From Campylobacter sp. RM12651 (GTDB taxonomy: Bacteria > Campylobacterota > Campylobacteria > Campylobacterales > Campylobacteraceae): DNA of 64,000 nucleotides. A program made the translations under genes and the position numbers. The DNA lies in assembly GCF_022369475.1 (NCBI RefSeq), contig NZ_CP059600.1, forward strand, positions 1,566,686 through 1,630,685, written 5' to 3'. The notes under the pieces were generated by a model. It worked only from the letters and a program-made list of their open reading frames with translations, was not told the origin of the DNA and ran no database searches. Positions 33,313-45,217 of the stretch are shown piece by piece; positions within the stretch are counted from its first letter, which is position 1, and each line of letters opens with the position of its first letter.

Positions 33313-33710
33313 ATTTTTCCTTTTTAATTTATTTTATTATCAAATCTTATAATACAAGTATTAAAATCTTTTAATTACAGCTATTATAAATCTTTTTTAC
33401 ATTTTATATAATATTATAAAAATATAAATTCCATTATTAAAATAATAAACGAAGTTTAACTTGTAATACTAATACAATCTATATTTTTAATATCATAATT
33501 TTAGCACTTTTTTATGATTGAATTAAAAATCAAGTTAAAAATAATAAGTTTTGTATATTTATAACTTACGATTATATATTAAAGATTACTTGTAATTTAT
33601 GAATTTGATAGCAATAAATGTATTTTAAAGATTTGACATAAAAAATAAAATTATAAAAATGATTAATTTTAAAAAACTGAATACTTTGAGTATATAATAA
33701 ATATTAGTAT
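33313..33710. other. AT-rich intergenic region between fabD and slyD
   Basis: About 400 bases with no open frame longer than some 16 codons, no tRNA-like fold and no repeat family. It should contain the fabD promoter on the minus strand, but I cannot single it out in such AT-rich DNA. Confidence 0.5.
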
Positions 33711-33730
33711 AAGGCGAAATAAATCGCCTT
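33711..33730 (-). terminator. Terminator after slyD
   Basis: A perfect 7-bp stem AAGGCGA / TCGCCTT with a 6-base loop, 24 bases beyond the slyD stop codon. It closes the long rplU-to-slyD gene block. Confidence 0.7.
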
Positions 33731-33753
33731 ACATTTTAGCTAAACCTTAGCTC

Positions 33754-34347
33754 TTAACCTCTGCAACAACCGCCGCCGTGGTGATGATGGTGATGATCAT
33801 CTTCATCATCATGATGATGACCGCAACTTCCATCGCCTTTGCAACCACTATGTCCGTGATTTCCACATCCACATCCACCAGCTTGTGCTACTGCACCACT
33901 TTCTAATTCTTCAGGAGTAGCATCTCTTACTTCTTTAATATTTACGGTAAATAATAAATCTCTTCCTGCATAAGGATGATTATAATCAATTACTACGCTA
34001 CTATCTTTGATTTCTTTAACAACAACTCTAACTGTTGAGCCATCTTCGTTTTCTCCGAATAATTCTAAGCCAACATTTAAATCAATGCCTGCGAATTGTT
34101 CTTTTGGTAATTCTTGAACCAAATTCTCATCATATTCTTGCCAAGCTTTATCTTTAGTGATTAAAATATCACTTTCATCACCCTCATTTAGTTTAGCAAT
34201 TTCATCTTCTAAAGCCTCTAATACTTGATTTCTACCTAATAAAAATGAAATAGGATGAAAATCAGTATTATTTTCTAATACTTCATTAGTTTTTGCATCA
34301 CGCAATATAAAATTAAGTGATACTACGCTGTCTTTTTTTATAGCCAT
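33754..34347 (-). CDS. slyD: SlyD-type FKBP peptidyl-prolyl isomerase and metallochaperone
   Basis: The 197-residue protein has an FKBP domain with the SlyD-type inserted flap: DSVVSLNFILRDA, PISFLLGRNQVLEALE and NHPYAGRDLLFTV. The tail from about residue 155 is a metal-binding region with GGCGCGNHG, runs of histidines and a terminal GGGCCRG. SlyD assists folding and delivers nickel to hydrogenase or urease in other bacteria; here the hydrogenase is the likely client. It is the last gene of the tol-pal group, 15 bases after cpoB. Confidence 0.95.
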   Translation of the reverse strand: MAIKKDSVVSLNFILRDAKTNEVLENNTDFHPISFLLGRNQVLEALEDEIAKLNEGDESDILITKDKAWQEYDENLVQELPKEQFAGIDLNVGLELFGENEDGSTVRVVVKEIKDSSVVIDYNHPYAGRDLLFTVNIKEVRDATPEELESGAVAQAGGCGCGNHGHSGCKGDGSCGHHHDDEDDHHHHHHGGGCCRG

Positions 34348-34362
34348 TTTTAATCCTTTCTA

Positions 34363-35205
34363 TTAATTTATACTTTTAGCTTCACTTGAATCTGGAAATT
34401 GTTTTTTAAGTGCTGCATAAAAATTATTTGCTTTTTCTGTTTCATTAATTGCCTTCAACGAATTTGCGGTATTTAATAAAATTAAAGGCATATTAGGAGC
34501 TTTTACCCCTTGATTATTATATAAATCTGAACTTGTTTTGTAATAATATATAGCATTTTTATAGTCTTTTTGTGCGTATGCAATTTGTCCTAAATAAAAA
34601 TTACATTGTGCAGGTTTATGTTTTGCATTTGCTAATTCTTCAAAAATTTTTGCGGAATTTTCATAATCTTTACTATTATATAAACTTATAGCATTTGCCA
34701 TTTTTTGAGCTGGAGTTTCATTTTTAGCTGCAACCTCATTTGCTACTACTTGCTGAGTTGTAGATTTTACAGCTTTATTCTCGCCCAAGCTACTAACTAA
34801 ATTTGTTAATTCACTTAAAGCCTTTTTTAACTGATTAATGCTGTTTTTTTGATTTTTTAATTCTTGTTTTATTTCAGAAATATCTTTATCATAAATATCA
34901 AGTTTTTCTTTTGAAAACTTTTCTACTTCTAATAATTTACCTTCAAAATTATAAGTTTTGTTATTCAAATCATCAACTACACTTTGAATACCTTCAATTC
35001 TTTCTAAAGCCTTATTTGTTTTAAAATCAACACCAGTATAATCTTTACTAAGAGTTTCAACCTTTTTTTTGTTCTCTAATAAAACTTTTTCATTTTCTGT
35101 TAGCCCATAAGGCTCTTTAATATTTATATTACCTGCATTAAAGGCTGAAGTTTCTGCGTAAATAATAGGGGCTAAAGCCCCTATAAAAAGTATTTGTTTT
35201 AGCAT
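34363..35205 (-). CDS. cpoB: Tol-Pal accessory protein CpoB/YbgF
   Basis: A 280-residue periplasmic protein with a signal peptide (KQILFIGALAPIIYA), a long coiled coil (about residues 45-135, e.g. IKQELKNQKNSINQLKKAL) and C-terminal tetratricopeptide repeats (ALYNSKDYENSAKIFEELA; YAQKDYKNAIYYYKTS). CpoB ties peptidoglycan synthesis to Tol-Pal outer-membrane constriction. It follows pal by 3 bases in the usual tolQRAB-pal-cpoB order. The C-terminal domain is typical of the family. Confidence 0.9.
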   Translation of the reverse strand: MLKQILFIGALAPIIYAETSAFNAGNINIKEPYGLTENEKVLLENKKKVETLSKDYTGVDFKTNKALERIEGIQSVVDDLNNKTYNFEGKLLEVEKFSKEKLDIYDKDISEIKQELKNQKNSINQLKKALSELTNLVSSLGENKAVKSTTQQVVANEVAAKNETPAQKMANAISLYNSKDYENSAKIFEELANAKHKPAQCNFYLGQIAYAQKDYKNAIYYYKTSSDLYNNQGVKAPNMPLILLNTANSLKAINETEKANNFYAALKKQFPDSSEAKSIN

Positions 35206-35208
35206 AAA

Positions 35209-35697
35209 TTAAAACTGAACTTTTGTTTCTGCTCTACGATTTTGAGCATCGCATTCTTTTGTTTTATCATTACATACTGGGTTGTTTTCGCCATAGCTTT
35301 TAATTGTAATTCTTGAGCTGCTAACTCCTTGAGATTCTAAACCATCTTTAACAGCTTTAGCTCTTTTTAAACCTAAAGCTTGGTTATATTCTTCACTACC
35401 CCACTCGTCGCAGTTACCTTCAACAACAATATTTAAATCTTTACCATCTTGATTTAATAAACTTGCGTTATTTGATACTACGCCATACATATCTGAACGA
35501 ATATCGTATTTATCAAAGTCAAAATATACTTTACCTAAAGAATTATTAATTCTTTCTAGTTTAGTATTAATATCTTCCTTAACATCTACATTCATATCTG
35601 GAGCAACCTCCACTTTTTTTGGAGCCTCAACTGTAGCCTTTTGACTACAACCAACAACTAAAGCTGCTAAAGCAACTGCATAAGCTAATTTTTTCAT
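35209..35697 (-). CDS. pal: Peptidoglycan-associated lipoprotein Pal
   Basis: Pal anchors the outer membrane to peptidoglycan. I choose the ATG at 35697, which has an AGGAAAAA ribosome-binding site and starts the signal peptide MKKLAYAVALAALVVGC with the lipobox ending in the lipidated cysteine; an upstream ATG at 35739 would add 14 residues ahead of the signal and is unlikely. The OmpA-like C-terminal domain has YFDFDKYDIRSD, EGNCDEWGSEEYNQALGLKR and RRAETKV. The mature form corresponds to the antigen known as Omp18 in C. jejuni. Confidence 0.95.
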   Translation of the reverse strand: MKKLAYAVALAALVVGCSQKATVEAPKKVEVAPDMNVDVKEDINTKLERINNSLGKVYFDFDKYDIRSDMYGVVSNNASLLNQDGKDLNIVVEGNCDEWGSEEYNQALGLKRAKAVKDGLESQGVSSSRITIKSYGENNPVCNDKTKECDAQNRRAETKVQF

Positions 35698-35757
35698 TTT
35701 TTTCCTTTCATAAAAAGTAATTGAAATTATAATTTCCAAAACTAAAAATTTATTTAA

Positions 35758-36927
35758 TTACCAATCCAAAGTTGAAATTTTACCAACTTTTAGTGGGAAA
35801 TGATACACTTTATTCTCATCAAGTCTTAAAATTCCTAAAGAACTTTGCATTCCTAATAATTTTATAAACATAATTGTCTTACCATCGCTACTAAAATTAG
35901 GGAAAATATTTCTACCATTTAATGTCAATTGTCTTACATATTGCGAATCAGTTGCCATAACATATAAGTTAAAATCTCCTGATTTTTCACGACTTGAATA
36001 AACTATATAATTATTATAAACACTAAAGGCAGAATTGTTTTTACCATGATAAACTAATTGAGTTGCGTTAGTTTTATCAAGACCTTGTAAATATAAATTA
36101 GGATAAGAACTTCTATCGCTAACAAAAGCAAAACTATCACTACCTACAAATCTTGCACTAACATCTATTCCTTTATACATAGTAAGTCTTTTTGTATTTT
36201 TAGTATTTAAATCTAATAAAAATATTTCTGGTTGATCTTCTGTTGTTTTAGTAATTAATGCTTTAGTTCCATCTTTGCTAATATCACTAAGTGCTAACAT
36301 ACCAGAACCTTGAGTAATTAAAGTTTTTTGATTATTCAATAAATTATATTTATATATACTCAAAATATCTTTATTATAATCTGTATAATAAAATTCATTT
36401 TGATTGCTATTTGCCCATTTTGCAAATAAATTTAATCCACCTTGCATAATAATTTTTTGATAATTTAAAGTGTAATCTGCAATAAGAATTTGACTTTGCT
36501 TAGCAGCTATTTTTCTAGTAATTAAAATCTTTTTATTCATCCAGTCTAAATCTGCTAATTTTAAGTCCTTAAACATTTGTGAAATTGCTTTGTGAGATAA
36601 AAACACATAAGCACTTTTTGGATAAGTAAAAGTATTATTATACTTAATTTCATTATTCATACCCTTAAGAGTTATGCTTAACTCATAATTATTTCCTACA
36701 GGATTTAAATTATAATTTAATTCATAATTTGCATTATTTTCATTAGTAATTTCAAATTTAGAACTTACTAAAACATCATTTTTAATTACCTTATCAAAAT
36801 CAAAATTAACCAAACTACTTGTAGTTATTCTAATCTTAGGCAACACCTCTTGCTCGCTAACCACATCCATAATAATATCAGCAGTTAAGCATACTAAACT
36901 AAAACATAATAAAAATATCTTTTTCAT
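35758..36927 (-). CDS. tolB: Tol-Pal system protein TolB
   Basis: TolB is a periplasmic protein that binds Pal and TolA. It has a signal peptide (KKIFLLCFSLVCLTADI), an N-terminal alpha/beta domain and a C-terminal six-bladed beta-propeller with repeated TolB/WD40-like stretches such as LLDLNTKNTKRLTMY and NGRNIFPNFSSDGKTIMFI. Length 389 is a little under E. coli TolB (430). It overlaps tolA by 4 bases and precedes pal. Confidence 0.93.
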   Translation of the reverse strand: MKKIFLLCFSLVCLTADIIMDVVSEQEVLPKIRITTSSLVNFDFDKVIKNDVLVSSKFEITNENNANYELNYNLNPVGNNYELSITLKGMNNEIKYNNTFTYPKSAYVFLSHKAISQMFKDLKLADLDWMNKKILITRKIAAKQSQILIADYTLNYQKIIMQGGLNLFAKWANSNQNEFYYTDYNKDILSIYKYNLLNNQKTLITQGSGMLALSDISKDGTKALITKTTEDQPEIFLLDLNTKNTKRLTMYKGIDVSARFVGSDSFAFVSDRSSYPNLYLQGLDKTNATQLVYHGKNNSAFSVYNNYIVYSSREKSGDFNLYVMATDSQYVRQLTLNGRNIFPNFSSDGKTIMFIKLLGMQSSLGILRLDENKVYHFPLKVGKISTLDW

Positions 36928-37751
36928 TTTATCTCCTTGATACTTAATATAACCGAAAGCCTTAAACTACCACTATAATCTTGTTGATTTGGTGGAATTC
37001 CTAAATTTTTGTTTTGTTGATTAATAGTTTGTATAAAAATTCTTGCCTTTTGTCTTAAAGCAGAGCTTTCATTAAAACCATTATCTTTGATTTTTATTAT
37101 ACCATTTTTTGATATTGTAAAAGCTACTTCAAAAATTTCCTTATCATTAATATCTGAACTATTAGCAGTTACTAAACTCCAAACATTTTTCAAATACGCA
37201 TTCACTCTACCAAAATATTCATCATAAATTCCAGAAACCTTAGCAGATGTTTGTGTAGTCTCTGAATTATTATTTGACTTAATTGTTGTATTAGCTAATT
37301 GTGATTGTATTTTTTTTAAAGCATCTAATTGTGATTGATTTAATTTATTTTCTTCTTGCTTAGTTTCCTTTTTTGGATTTTTTCTTTCACTTTTGCTAAC
37401 TTTTAAATCCCCAAACAAACTACTTAAATCACTATCACTATCTTTACTATCAGTTTGTTGTTCTACTTTTTCATTTTGTTCAATTACTTTATTTTGATTA
37501 TCTTTTGTAGCATTATCATTGCTTGTATTTTCTGGACTTTTATTTATTTTTTTTGCTACTTCTTTAGTATAGTCTTGTTTAACCTCGGCTGGAGTTTCAA
37601 CATTATCTTCTACAAACAATATATCCACTTCACTATTACCATATTTAATAACTTCTTCATTTTTAGCAAAAATATTTATTAGCAAAATAAATATTAATAT
37701 AGTAAGCACATATATTAAACAAGATAATAAAAAAGCTTTTGATTTACTCAT
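36924..37751 (-). CDS. tolA: TolA-like/TonB-family energy-transducing protein
   Basis: A 275-residue protein with one N-terminal membrane helix (LSCLIYVLTILIFILLINIF), a charged Asn/Lys/Glu-rich spacer (about residues 50-150) and a small C-terminal domain (VNAYLKNVWSLVTANSS...LRLSVILSIKEI) that resembles the TolA/TonB C-terminal domain. Position between tolR and tolB makes TolA the natural assignment; it would transmit the TolQR proton force to TolB-Pal. The sequence itself is poorly conserved. Confidence 0.85.
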   Translation of the reverse strand: MSKSKAFLLSCLIYVLTILIFILLINIFAKNEEVIKYGNSEVDILFVEDNVETPAEVKQDYTKEVAKKINKSPENTSNDNATKDNQNKVIEQNEKVEQQTDSKDSDSDLSSLFGDLKVSKSERKNPKKETKQEENKLNQSQLDALKKIQSQLANTTIKSNNNSETTQTSAKVSGIYDEYFGRVNAYLKNVWSLVTANSSDINDKEIFEVAFTISKNGIIKIKDNGFNESSALRQKARIFIQTINQQNKNLGIPPNQQDYSGSLRLSVILSIKEIK

Positions 37752-38140
37752 TTTGTTTGAAGTGAAATTTTTACAAATCCTGCTTTTGAAAAAGTTGATA
37801 ATACTTGCATTAGCTTATCGTAACTTATATCTTTATCTCCAGATATATAAACTATTTTATCTTTATCAAATTGATTTTTAATTAAACTAAAATTATCAAA
37901 AAAAGCAATATAAGGATATTTTTTCTTATTTAAAACTACTTCATCTTTTGTAATACTTACGAAAATATCATCTTTTTTTGCTTTGCTAACACTTGATTTT
38001 GAGCCATTTGGTAAATTAATATTTTCATCATATTTTAAATTAGGAATTACTAGCATTAAAATTACCAATAATACTAACATAACATCAACTAAAGGAGTTA
38101 TGTTTAACTCTGGGTCTTCGTGTAAAAAATCATTTTTCAT
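37748..38140 (-). CDS. tolR: TolR (ExbD/TolR family)
   Basis: The 130-residue protein has a single membrane helix with LNITPLVDVMLVLLVILMLV, including the conserved Asp used for proton transfer, then a periplasmic domain (IFVSITKDEVVLNKKKYP). It pairs with TolQ, overlapping it by 11 bases, and tolA by 4. It is the second ExbD-family protein in the window; context in the tol operon distinguishes it from exbD. Confidence 0.92.
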   Translation of the reverse strand: MKNDFLHEDPELNITPLVDVMLVLLVILMLVIPNLKYDENINLPNGSKSSVSKAKKDDIFVSITKDEVVLNKKKYPYIAFFDNFSLIKNQFDKDKIVYISGDKDISYDKLMQVLSTFSKAGFVKISLQTK

Positions 38141-38657
38141 CGCTAATAATCTTTATTTGACTCTCTAAAATATTTAAACATTCAAATACTTTTCGTTTCA
38201 CAATTAAATGAAATGTATAAGCTAAAATAGCAGAAATAATCCCACTAGCAGTAGCTATTAAAGCATGACCAATTGGAGAAGCGATTTGAGTAATATCACC
38301 ATTTCCATTTAAAGATATTAAAGTAAAGTATATTGAAACAACGGTTCCAAACAATCCTATAAAAGGCGAAGTAGTAGCAATAATACTAAGCCAAGTAAGA
38401 CCTTCGCTAAGATTTTTAGAAGCCTCATTATAATAAATCTCTAATTTTTTCATAGAACCTTCACAAGGTTTAAAATAAGCCTCAAAAGACAAATCTTGAT
38501 TTTTTAATAACCTATCTAAAGTTCTTAATTCTTCTTGATAAAATTTAGAAATATTGCTTAAGCGATATAAAAAAATCGCTAAAGCAATAATAGAATAAAA
38601 ACCTAAAATCCCAACTGCTAATAAAGTAGCTAAGTCAAAATCCGAAATCAAATTCAT
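38130..38657 (-). CDS. tolQ: TolQ (MotA/TolQ/ExbB proton channel family)
   Basis: The 175-residue protein has three membrane helices: near the N-terminus (LLAVGILGFYSIIALAIFLYRL), then SIIATTSPFIGLFGTVVSIYFTL and IGHALIATASGIISAILAYTFHL, carrying the family motifs FIGLFGTV and ALIATASGI. TolQ and TolR form the proton-driven motor of the Tol-Pal system. It starts the tol genes and overlaps the atpC stop by 4 bases, so ATP synthase and Tol genes are joined. Confidence 0.92.
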   Translation of the reverse strand: MNLISDFDLATLLAVGILGFYSIIALAIFLYRLSNISKFYQEELRTLDRLLKNQDLSFEAYFKPCEGSMKKLEIYYNEASKNLSEGLTWLSIIATTSPFIGLFGTVVSIYFTLISLNGNGDITQIASPIGHALIATASGIISAILAYTFHLIVKRKVFECLNILESQIKIISDEK

Positions 38658-39031
38658 TTAGAATCCAGTCTTCCTAAAGTTGCGGCAAGGGTTGCTGAAT
38701 TTGCACCTGCTGATTTTAATAATTCTTTAGCTTCTTCTAACTTTTTTTTGCTTATTGAATTATCATTACCACCTAGATAAACAGCACCTTGAGCTAAAAT
38801 AACAACACTATTTTCATCAACTTTTACATGGCCTGAATCAATAGCTATAAGCTCCTTTGAACCATCATAATTTTCCACACTAATTACACCAGCTTGAAGC
38901 AAAGAAATTACAGAAGCGTGGTTTGGCAAAACACCAAACTCACCTTCACTTCCTGGCACCAACACTGATTTAACTTCTGAATTAAAGATTTCTCCGTGTG
39001 GAGTAACTATTTCTAAAGTTAATTTATCCAT
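38654..39031 (-). CDS. atpC: ATP synthase F1 subunit epsilon
   Basis: The epsilon subunit couples gamma rotation to the c-ring and regulates hydrolysis. The N-terminal beta-sandwich is clear (LTLEIVTPHGEIFNSEVKSV; VPGSEGEFGVLPNHASVISLL), while the helical C-terminal hairpin is present but short. Length 125. It is separated from atpD by 1 base and is the last ATP synthase gene of the cluster. Confidence 0.96.
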   Translation of the reverse strand: MDKLTLEIVTPHGEIFNSEVKSVLVPGSEGEFGVLPNHASVISLLQAGVISVENYDGSKELIAIDSGHVKVDENSVVILAQGAVYLGGNDNSISKKKLEEAKELLKSAGANSATLAATLGRLDSK

Positions 39032-39032
39032 A

Positions 39033-41317
<2,285 letters not shown>

Positions 41318-41325
41318 TACAAAAC

Positions 41326-42831
41326 CTACGCTTGTGTTGCTTTAAACTCATTTAATAAATTTTTAATTTTATCTTCTAAATCACTATCTAAAGCTTTTTT
41401 AACTCTAATTTGCTCAAAAATCTCAGGAGACTTTGTTTCAATATAAGCATATAAATCATTTTCAAATTTAGTAATCTTATCTACAGCAATATCATCTAAA
41501 AATCCTCTAGTACCTGCATAAATTAGAACTATTTGCTTTTCAATAGCTAATGGGCTATATGGAGGTTGTTTTAATACTTCAACCATTCTTTGACCACGCT
41601 CTAATTGTTTTCTTGAACTCTCATCTAAATCACTTGCAAATTGTGCAAATGCTTGTAATTCACGATATTGCGCAAGGTCTAATCTTAATGTTCCTGATAC
41701 TTGTTTTGTAGCTTTAATTTGAGCAGAACCACCTACCCTAGATACTGATAAACCTACGTTAATAGCAGGACGAATACCTGAGTTAAATAAATCTGTTTCT
41801 AAGAATATTTGTCCATCTGTAATTGAAATAACATTAGTTGGAATATATGCTGAAACATCTCCTGCTTGAGTTTCAATAATAGGTAAAGCTGTTAACGAAC
41901 CTGCACCTAAAGCATCACTTAATTTTGAAGCTCTTTCTAATAATCTTGAATGTAGATAGAATACATCGCCTGGATAAGCTTCACGACCTGGAGGACGGCG
42001 TAAAATCAAGCTCATTTCACGATAAGCTACTGCGTGCTTACTTAAATCATCATATACTATTAAAGCATGTTTGCTATTGTCTCTAAAATACTCACCCATT
42101 GTAACGCCTGTATAAGGAGCAAGGTATTGAAGAGCCGCTGAATCACTCGCAGTTGCACTTACTACTATTGTATAATCCATAGCCCCATGTTCTTCAAGTT
42201 TTTTAACAACTTGCGCAACAGTGCTTTGTTTTTGTCCAATAGCTACATAAATACATACAACATTTTGACCTTTTTGATTAATTATAGTATCTACTGCTAC
42301 GGTTGTTTTACCTGTTTGTCTATCTCCAATAATCAACTCTCTTTGACCGCGACCAATTGGAACAAGGGCATCAATTGCTTTAATACCTGTTTGTAATGGT
42401 TCATGAACGCTTTTTCTAGCCATAATACCTTTAGCTTTTTCTTCAACAAATGCAGTTTTTGTAGTATTTATAACACCTTTTGCGTCGATTGGCTCTCCTA
42501 AAGCATTAACAACACGACCAATTAATTCTTCACCAACTGGAACTTTTAATAATTGTTTTAATCTTTTAACAGAGCTACCTTCTTTAATATTTGAAAAACT
42601 TCCTAAAACTACAACACCAACACTATTTTCTTCAAGGTTTAATGCCATACCTTTTTCGCCATTTTCAAATTCAACCATTTCTCCTGCCATAACATTTTTT
42701 AATCCAAAAACATTAGCAACACCATCAGCTATTGAAATAACTTTACCAGTTTCTTCAATTTCTAAATTTAAATTAAAATTCTCAATTCTTTCTTTAATAA
42801 TTGAGCTAATTTCATTTGCGTTAAAACTCAC
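41326..42831 (-). CDS. atpA: ATP synthase F1 subunit alpha
   Basis: The non-catalytic nucleotide-binding subunit, 501 residues. Visible motifs include the P-loop [15 protein letters not shown] (about residues 169-183), [20 protein letters not shown] with the Walker B Asp, and [21 protein letters not shown] with the arginine finger region nearby in [12 protein letters not shown]. It is well conserved and of normal length. Confidence 0.98.
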   Translation of the reverse strand: MSFNANEISSIIKERIENFNLNLEIEETGKVISIADGVANVFGLKNVMAGEMVEFENGEKGMALNLEENSVGVVVLGSFSNIKEGSSVKRLKQLLKVPVGEELIGRVVNALGEPIDAKGVINTTKTAFVEEKAKGIMARKSVHEPLQTGIKAIDALVPIGRGQRELIIGDRQTGKTTVAVDTIINQKGQNVVCIYVAIGQKQSTVAQVVKKLEEHGAMDYTIVVSATASDSAALQYLAPYTGVTMGEYFRDNSKHALIVYDDLSKHAVAYREMSLILRRPPGREAYPGDVFYLHSRLLERASKLSDALGAGSLTALPIIETQAGDVSAYIPTNVISITDGQIFLETDLFNSGIRPAINVGLSVSRVGGSAQIKATKQVSGTLRLDLAQYRELQAFAQFASDLDESSRKQLERGQRMVEVLKQPPYSPLAIEKQIVLIYAGTRGFLDDIAVDKITKFENDLYAYIETKSPEIFEQIRVKKALDSDLEDKIKNLLNEFKATQA

Positions 42832-42842
42832 TGTTACTCCTC

Positions 42843-43349
42843 TTAAATTGCTTTCATTATATGCTGTTTGATTTTATCTTTTAATGAAGTTTCTGATACT
42901 ATTATTTCATATCCTAAGTCTTCAATATAAATCTTTATTTCATTTTTATCATGAATTATATTTTTTAGTTTTATTTCTTTTTTAAAATAATTTGATAATT
43001 CTTTTTCGTGCTTTAATATATCATTATCACTAATTTTTTCTTTAGAATAAATATCAGCATAATAAATATTATTTTCTAAAGCTAATTTTTTAACTAATCC
43101 ATCATAAACAACTGGAACTTTATCAAGTTTATTATTTACTCCTAATACCTTTAAAAAATTAATAATTTCTTTTTTGTTTGTATTAGATAAACTCACTAAA
43201 AACTCTATCTTTTTATCTAAGCTAATGCCAACTGCATTTATTATCACTAATGTTTTTTTATCTTTAAAGGCTTCTTTTAAAATCTCAAAACAAGATATAA
43301 ATTCTTCCCTATCTTTTCTTTGCATTATTATATTTACATACTTTTCCAT
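42843..43349 (-). CDS. atpH: ATP synthase F1 subunit delta
   Basis: The peripheral-stalk delta subunit (OSCP-like), 168 residues. It has the expected N-terminal helical bundle and the C-terminal [22 protein letters not shown] block, although the sequence is diverged. Assignment rests on position between atpF and atpA and on length. Its start overlaps the atpF stop by one base. Confidence 0.92.
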   Translation of the reverse strand: MEKYVNIIMQRKDREEFISCFEILKEAFKDKKTLVIINAVGISLDKKIEFLVSLSNTNKKEIINFLKVLGVNNKLDKVPVVYDGLVKKLALENNIYYADIYSKEKISDNDILKHEKELSNYFKKEIKLKNIIHDKNEIKIYIEDLGYEIIVSETSLKDKIKQHIMKAI

Positions 43350-43837
43350 TAGCTAACTTTCCTTGAAACAATATCTAACAAATCAGATTGTTTTAAATTA
43401 ACATTAGTATTTAAAAGCTCTTCTATAAGTTCATTGACAACTTCTTCTTTAGCCTTTTTCTCTTCAAATATTTTTTGCTCTTCATAAGATTTTTTCATAT
43501 TTTCTATCTCATTATTAGCATCTTTTAAAATATTTTCATTTAATTTTATAGCTTGTTCTTTAGCTAATTCTATTAGCTTATCAGCCTCGTTATTAGCTAT
43601 CTCTATTTTTTTAATTGCTTCTTCTTTATTTTTTTTAGCCTCATCTAAGCTTTTTTCTATTGATACTAATCTATTTTTAATATTATCAATTCTATCACAA
43701 TATATCTTTTTAATTGTTTTAGCAAGTAATAAATACATCATAACAGCAAAAATTACAAAATTTATAGTTCTATAGAAAATATCTGTATCACTAGCTAACA
43801 AATAAGTAGGTAATAAAATCCATATTAATCTGTTCAT
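43349..43837 (-). CDS. atpF: ATP synthase Fo subunit b
   Basis: A 162-residue peripheral-stalk subunit with an N-terminal hydrophobic segment (LIWILLPTYLLASD then FVIFAVMMYLLLA) and a long charged helix up to the C-terminus, e.g. SLDEAKKNKEEAIKKIEIA. The first segment may be a signal-like anchor. It pairs with the b' subunit gene 9 bases upstream. Confidence 0.93.
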   Translation of the reverse strand: MNRLIWILLPTYLLASDTDIFYRTINFVIFAVMMYLLLAKTIKKIYCDRIDNIKNRLVSIEKSLDEAKKNKEEAIKKIEIANNEADKLIELAKEQAIKLNENILKDANNEIENMKKSYEEQKIFEEKKAKEEVVNELIEELLNTNVNLKQSDLLDIVSRKVS

Positions 43838-43846
43838 AAAGCAACC

Positions 43847-44272
43847 TTAAATTTTTTCTATACTTGCTCTTAAAGCATTTTCACACTGAAACAAATCAGC
43901 TTTCAACTCATTTTTAAACTGAATTTTTTTTGCTTCAAGTTCAGTTAAAAATTTCTGATAGTCTAAATCAAGACTAGCCTTTTTTTCTGCTATAGCTTTG
44001 CTTGCTTGCTCTTTTGCTACGGCAACTTGCTCGCTTTTGATGGCTTGAGCTTTAGCTCTTGCATCAGCATAAATCTTAGCAATTAATGTTTCATTATTAC
44101 TAGCGTCTGTGTTATTTTGCTGAATTCTAGCTTCATCTTCTTTTATACCATCATCTCTATTTTTCATAAAGGTTAGCAATGGTTTGTATAAGATGTAATC
44201 TAAAATCCAAAGCAATATTAAAAACAACATAGCTGTTAATAACATCATTTTAAGATCTAAGTCATCAAACAT
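43847..44272 (-). CDS. atpF': ATP synthase Fo subunit b'
   Basis: A 141-residue second b-type subunit: one membrane helix (MMLLTAMLFLILLWILDYIL) followed by a highly charged alpha-helix with heptad pattern. Having separate b and b' genes is standard in Campylobacterota. It heads the atp genes, about 60 bases downstream of parB; the a and c subunit genes are not in the window, as expected from C. jejuni. Confidence 0.93.
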   Translation of the reverse strand: MFDDLDLKMMLLTAMLFLILLWILDYILYKPLLTFMKNRDDGIKEDEARIQQNNTDASNNETLIAKIYADARAKAQAIKSEQVAVAKEQASKAIAEKKASLDLDYQKFLTELEAKKIQFKNELKADLFQCENALRASIEKI

Positions 44273-44332
44273 ACATTCTCCTTATTTTGATAAAACTTTA
44301 TATTAACATAAAAAAATCAAATAATATTTAAA

Positions 44333-45214
44333 TTATAAGTTTTTTATAGCATTTTCAACAAAATTTTTAGTATTTTCTTGATTTAAATTAAATATAAGTT
44401 TGCCATTTTGTATTTTAAAATCTATTTTAAATTCTTTTAATTTTTTTAACAAACTATCATCAATTATGTTATTTGTATTTTTACCCTTGAGTTTATTTGC
44501 TAGTTTTTCACAATCTCTAACATTTAATTTTTGACCAATAATTGTATTTACTAAAATCTTTTCATCTTCTTTTTGACCTGCTATTACTTTAGCATGACCT
44601 GCACTTAATTTGCCATCAATAATTAATTTTTGAGTATCTTCACTAAGAGTAAGTAATCTTAAAGTATTTGCTATATTTGCTCTACTTTTTTGAATACTAT
44701 GCGCTAATTCTTCTTGAGTAATTTTTCTAACTCTCATTAACTCTTTATAAGCTAAAGCAAGTTCAATAGGATTTAAATCTTCTCTTTGAATATTTTCAAG
44801 TAAAGCTAATTCTCTTGTTTTACTTGAATCTATATTTGCAATAATTGCTTTAATTTTTGTTTCACCTAAAGCTTTAATAGCCCTTAATCTTCTCTCGCCA
44901 GCAATTAAAAAATATTTAGTTACTTTTTCTAAATTTTCTCCATTTTCCATTGCCTTTTCACAAAGCTCATCAGCATCTATTACAACAATTGGTTGTAATA
45001 ATCCGTGATTTTTAATGGAATTAGCAAGTTCATTTATACTATCTTCATTAAAACTTTTTCTTGGCTGATATGGATTTGGAGTTATATCATCTATACTAAT
45101 ATCTCTTATAGTATCTAAATCACTTCTAAAAACTCCACTTAACTCATCATCATAAGCTAAAGATATATCATCTAAAATACTACTAAAATCTGAACCTAAA
45201 GATTTTTTTGCCAT
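44333..45214 (-). CDS. parB: Chromosome partitioning protein ParB
   Basis: ParB is a CTP-dependent DNA clamp that loads at parS sites. The 293-residue protein has ITPNPYQPRKSF, the CTP-binding GERRLRAIKALG (about residues 105-116), ENIQREDLNPIELALAY and a helix-turn-helix region TQEELAHSIQKSRANIANTLR. It follows parA by 3 bases. I did not find an exact consensus parS 16-mer nearby. Confidence 0.95.
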   Translation of the reverse strand: MAKKSLGSDFSSILDDISLAYDDELSGVFRSDLDTIRDISIDDITPNPYQPRKSFNEDSINELANSIKNHGLLQPIVVIDADELCEKAMENGENLEKVTKYFLIAGERRLRAIKALGETKIKAIIANIDSSKTRELALLENIQREDLNPIELALAYKELMRVRKITQEELAHSIQKSRANIANTLRLLTLSEDTQKLIIDGKLSAGHAKVIAGQKEDEKILVNTIIGQKLNVRDCEKLANKLKGKNTNNIIDDSLLKKLKEFKIDFKIQNGKLIFNLNQENTKNFVENAIKNL

Positions 45215-45217
45215 TTT

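Noticed and set aside
33313..33753. Small gene in the fabD-slyD gap
   Set aside because: The longest open frames are about 16 codons with no ribosome-binding site.
36924..38657. Second exbB-exbD-tonB system
   Set aside because: The neighbouring tolB, pal and cpoB identify these genes as tolQ, tolR and tolA.
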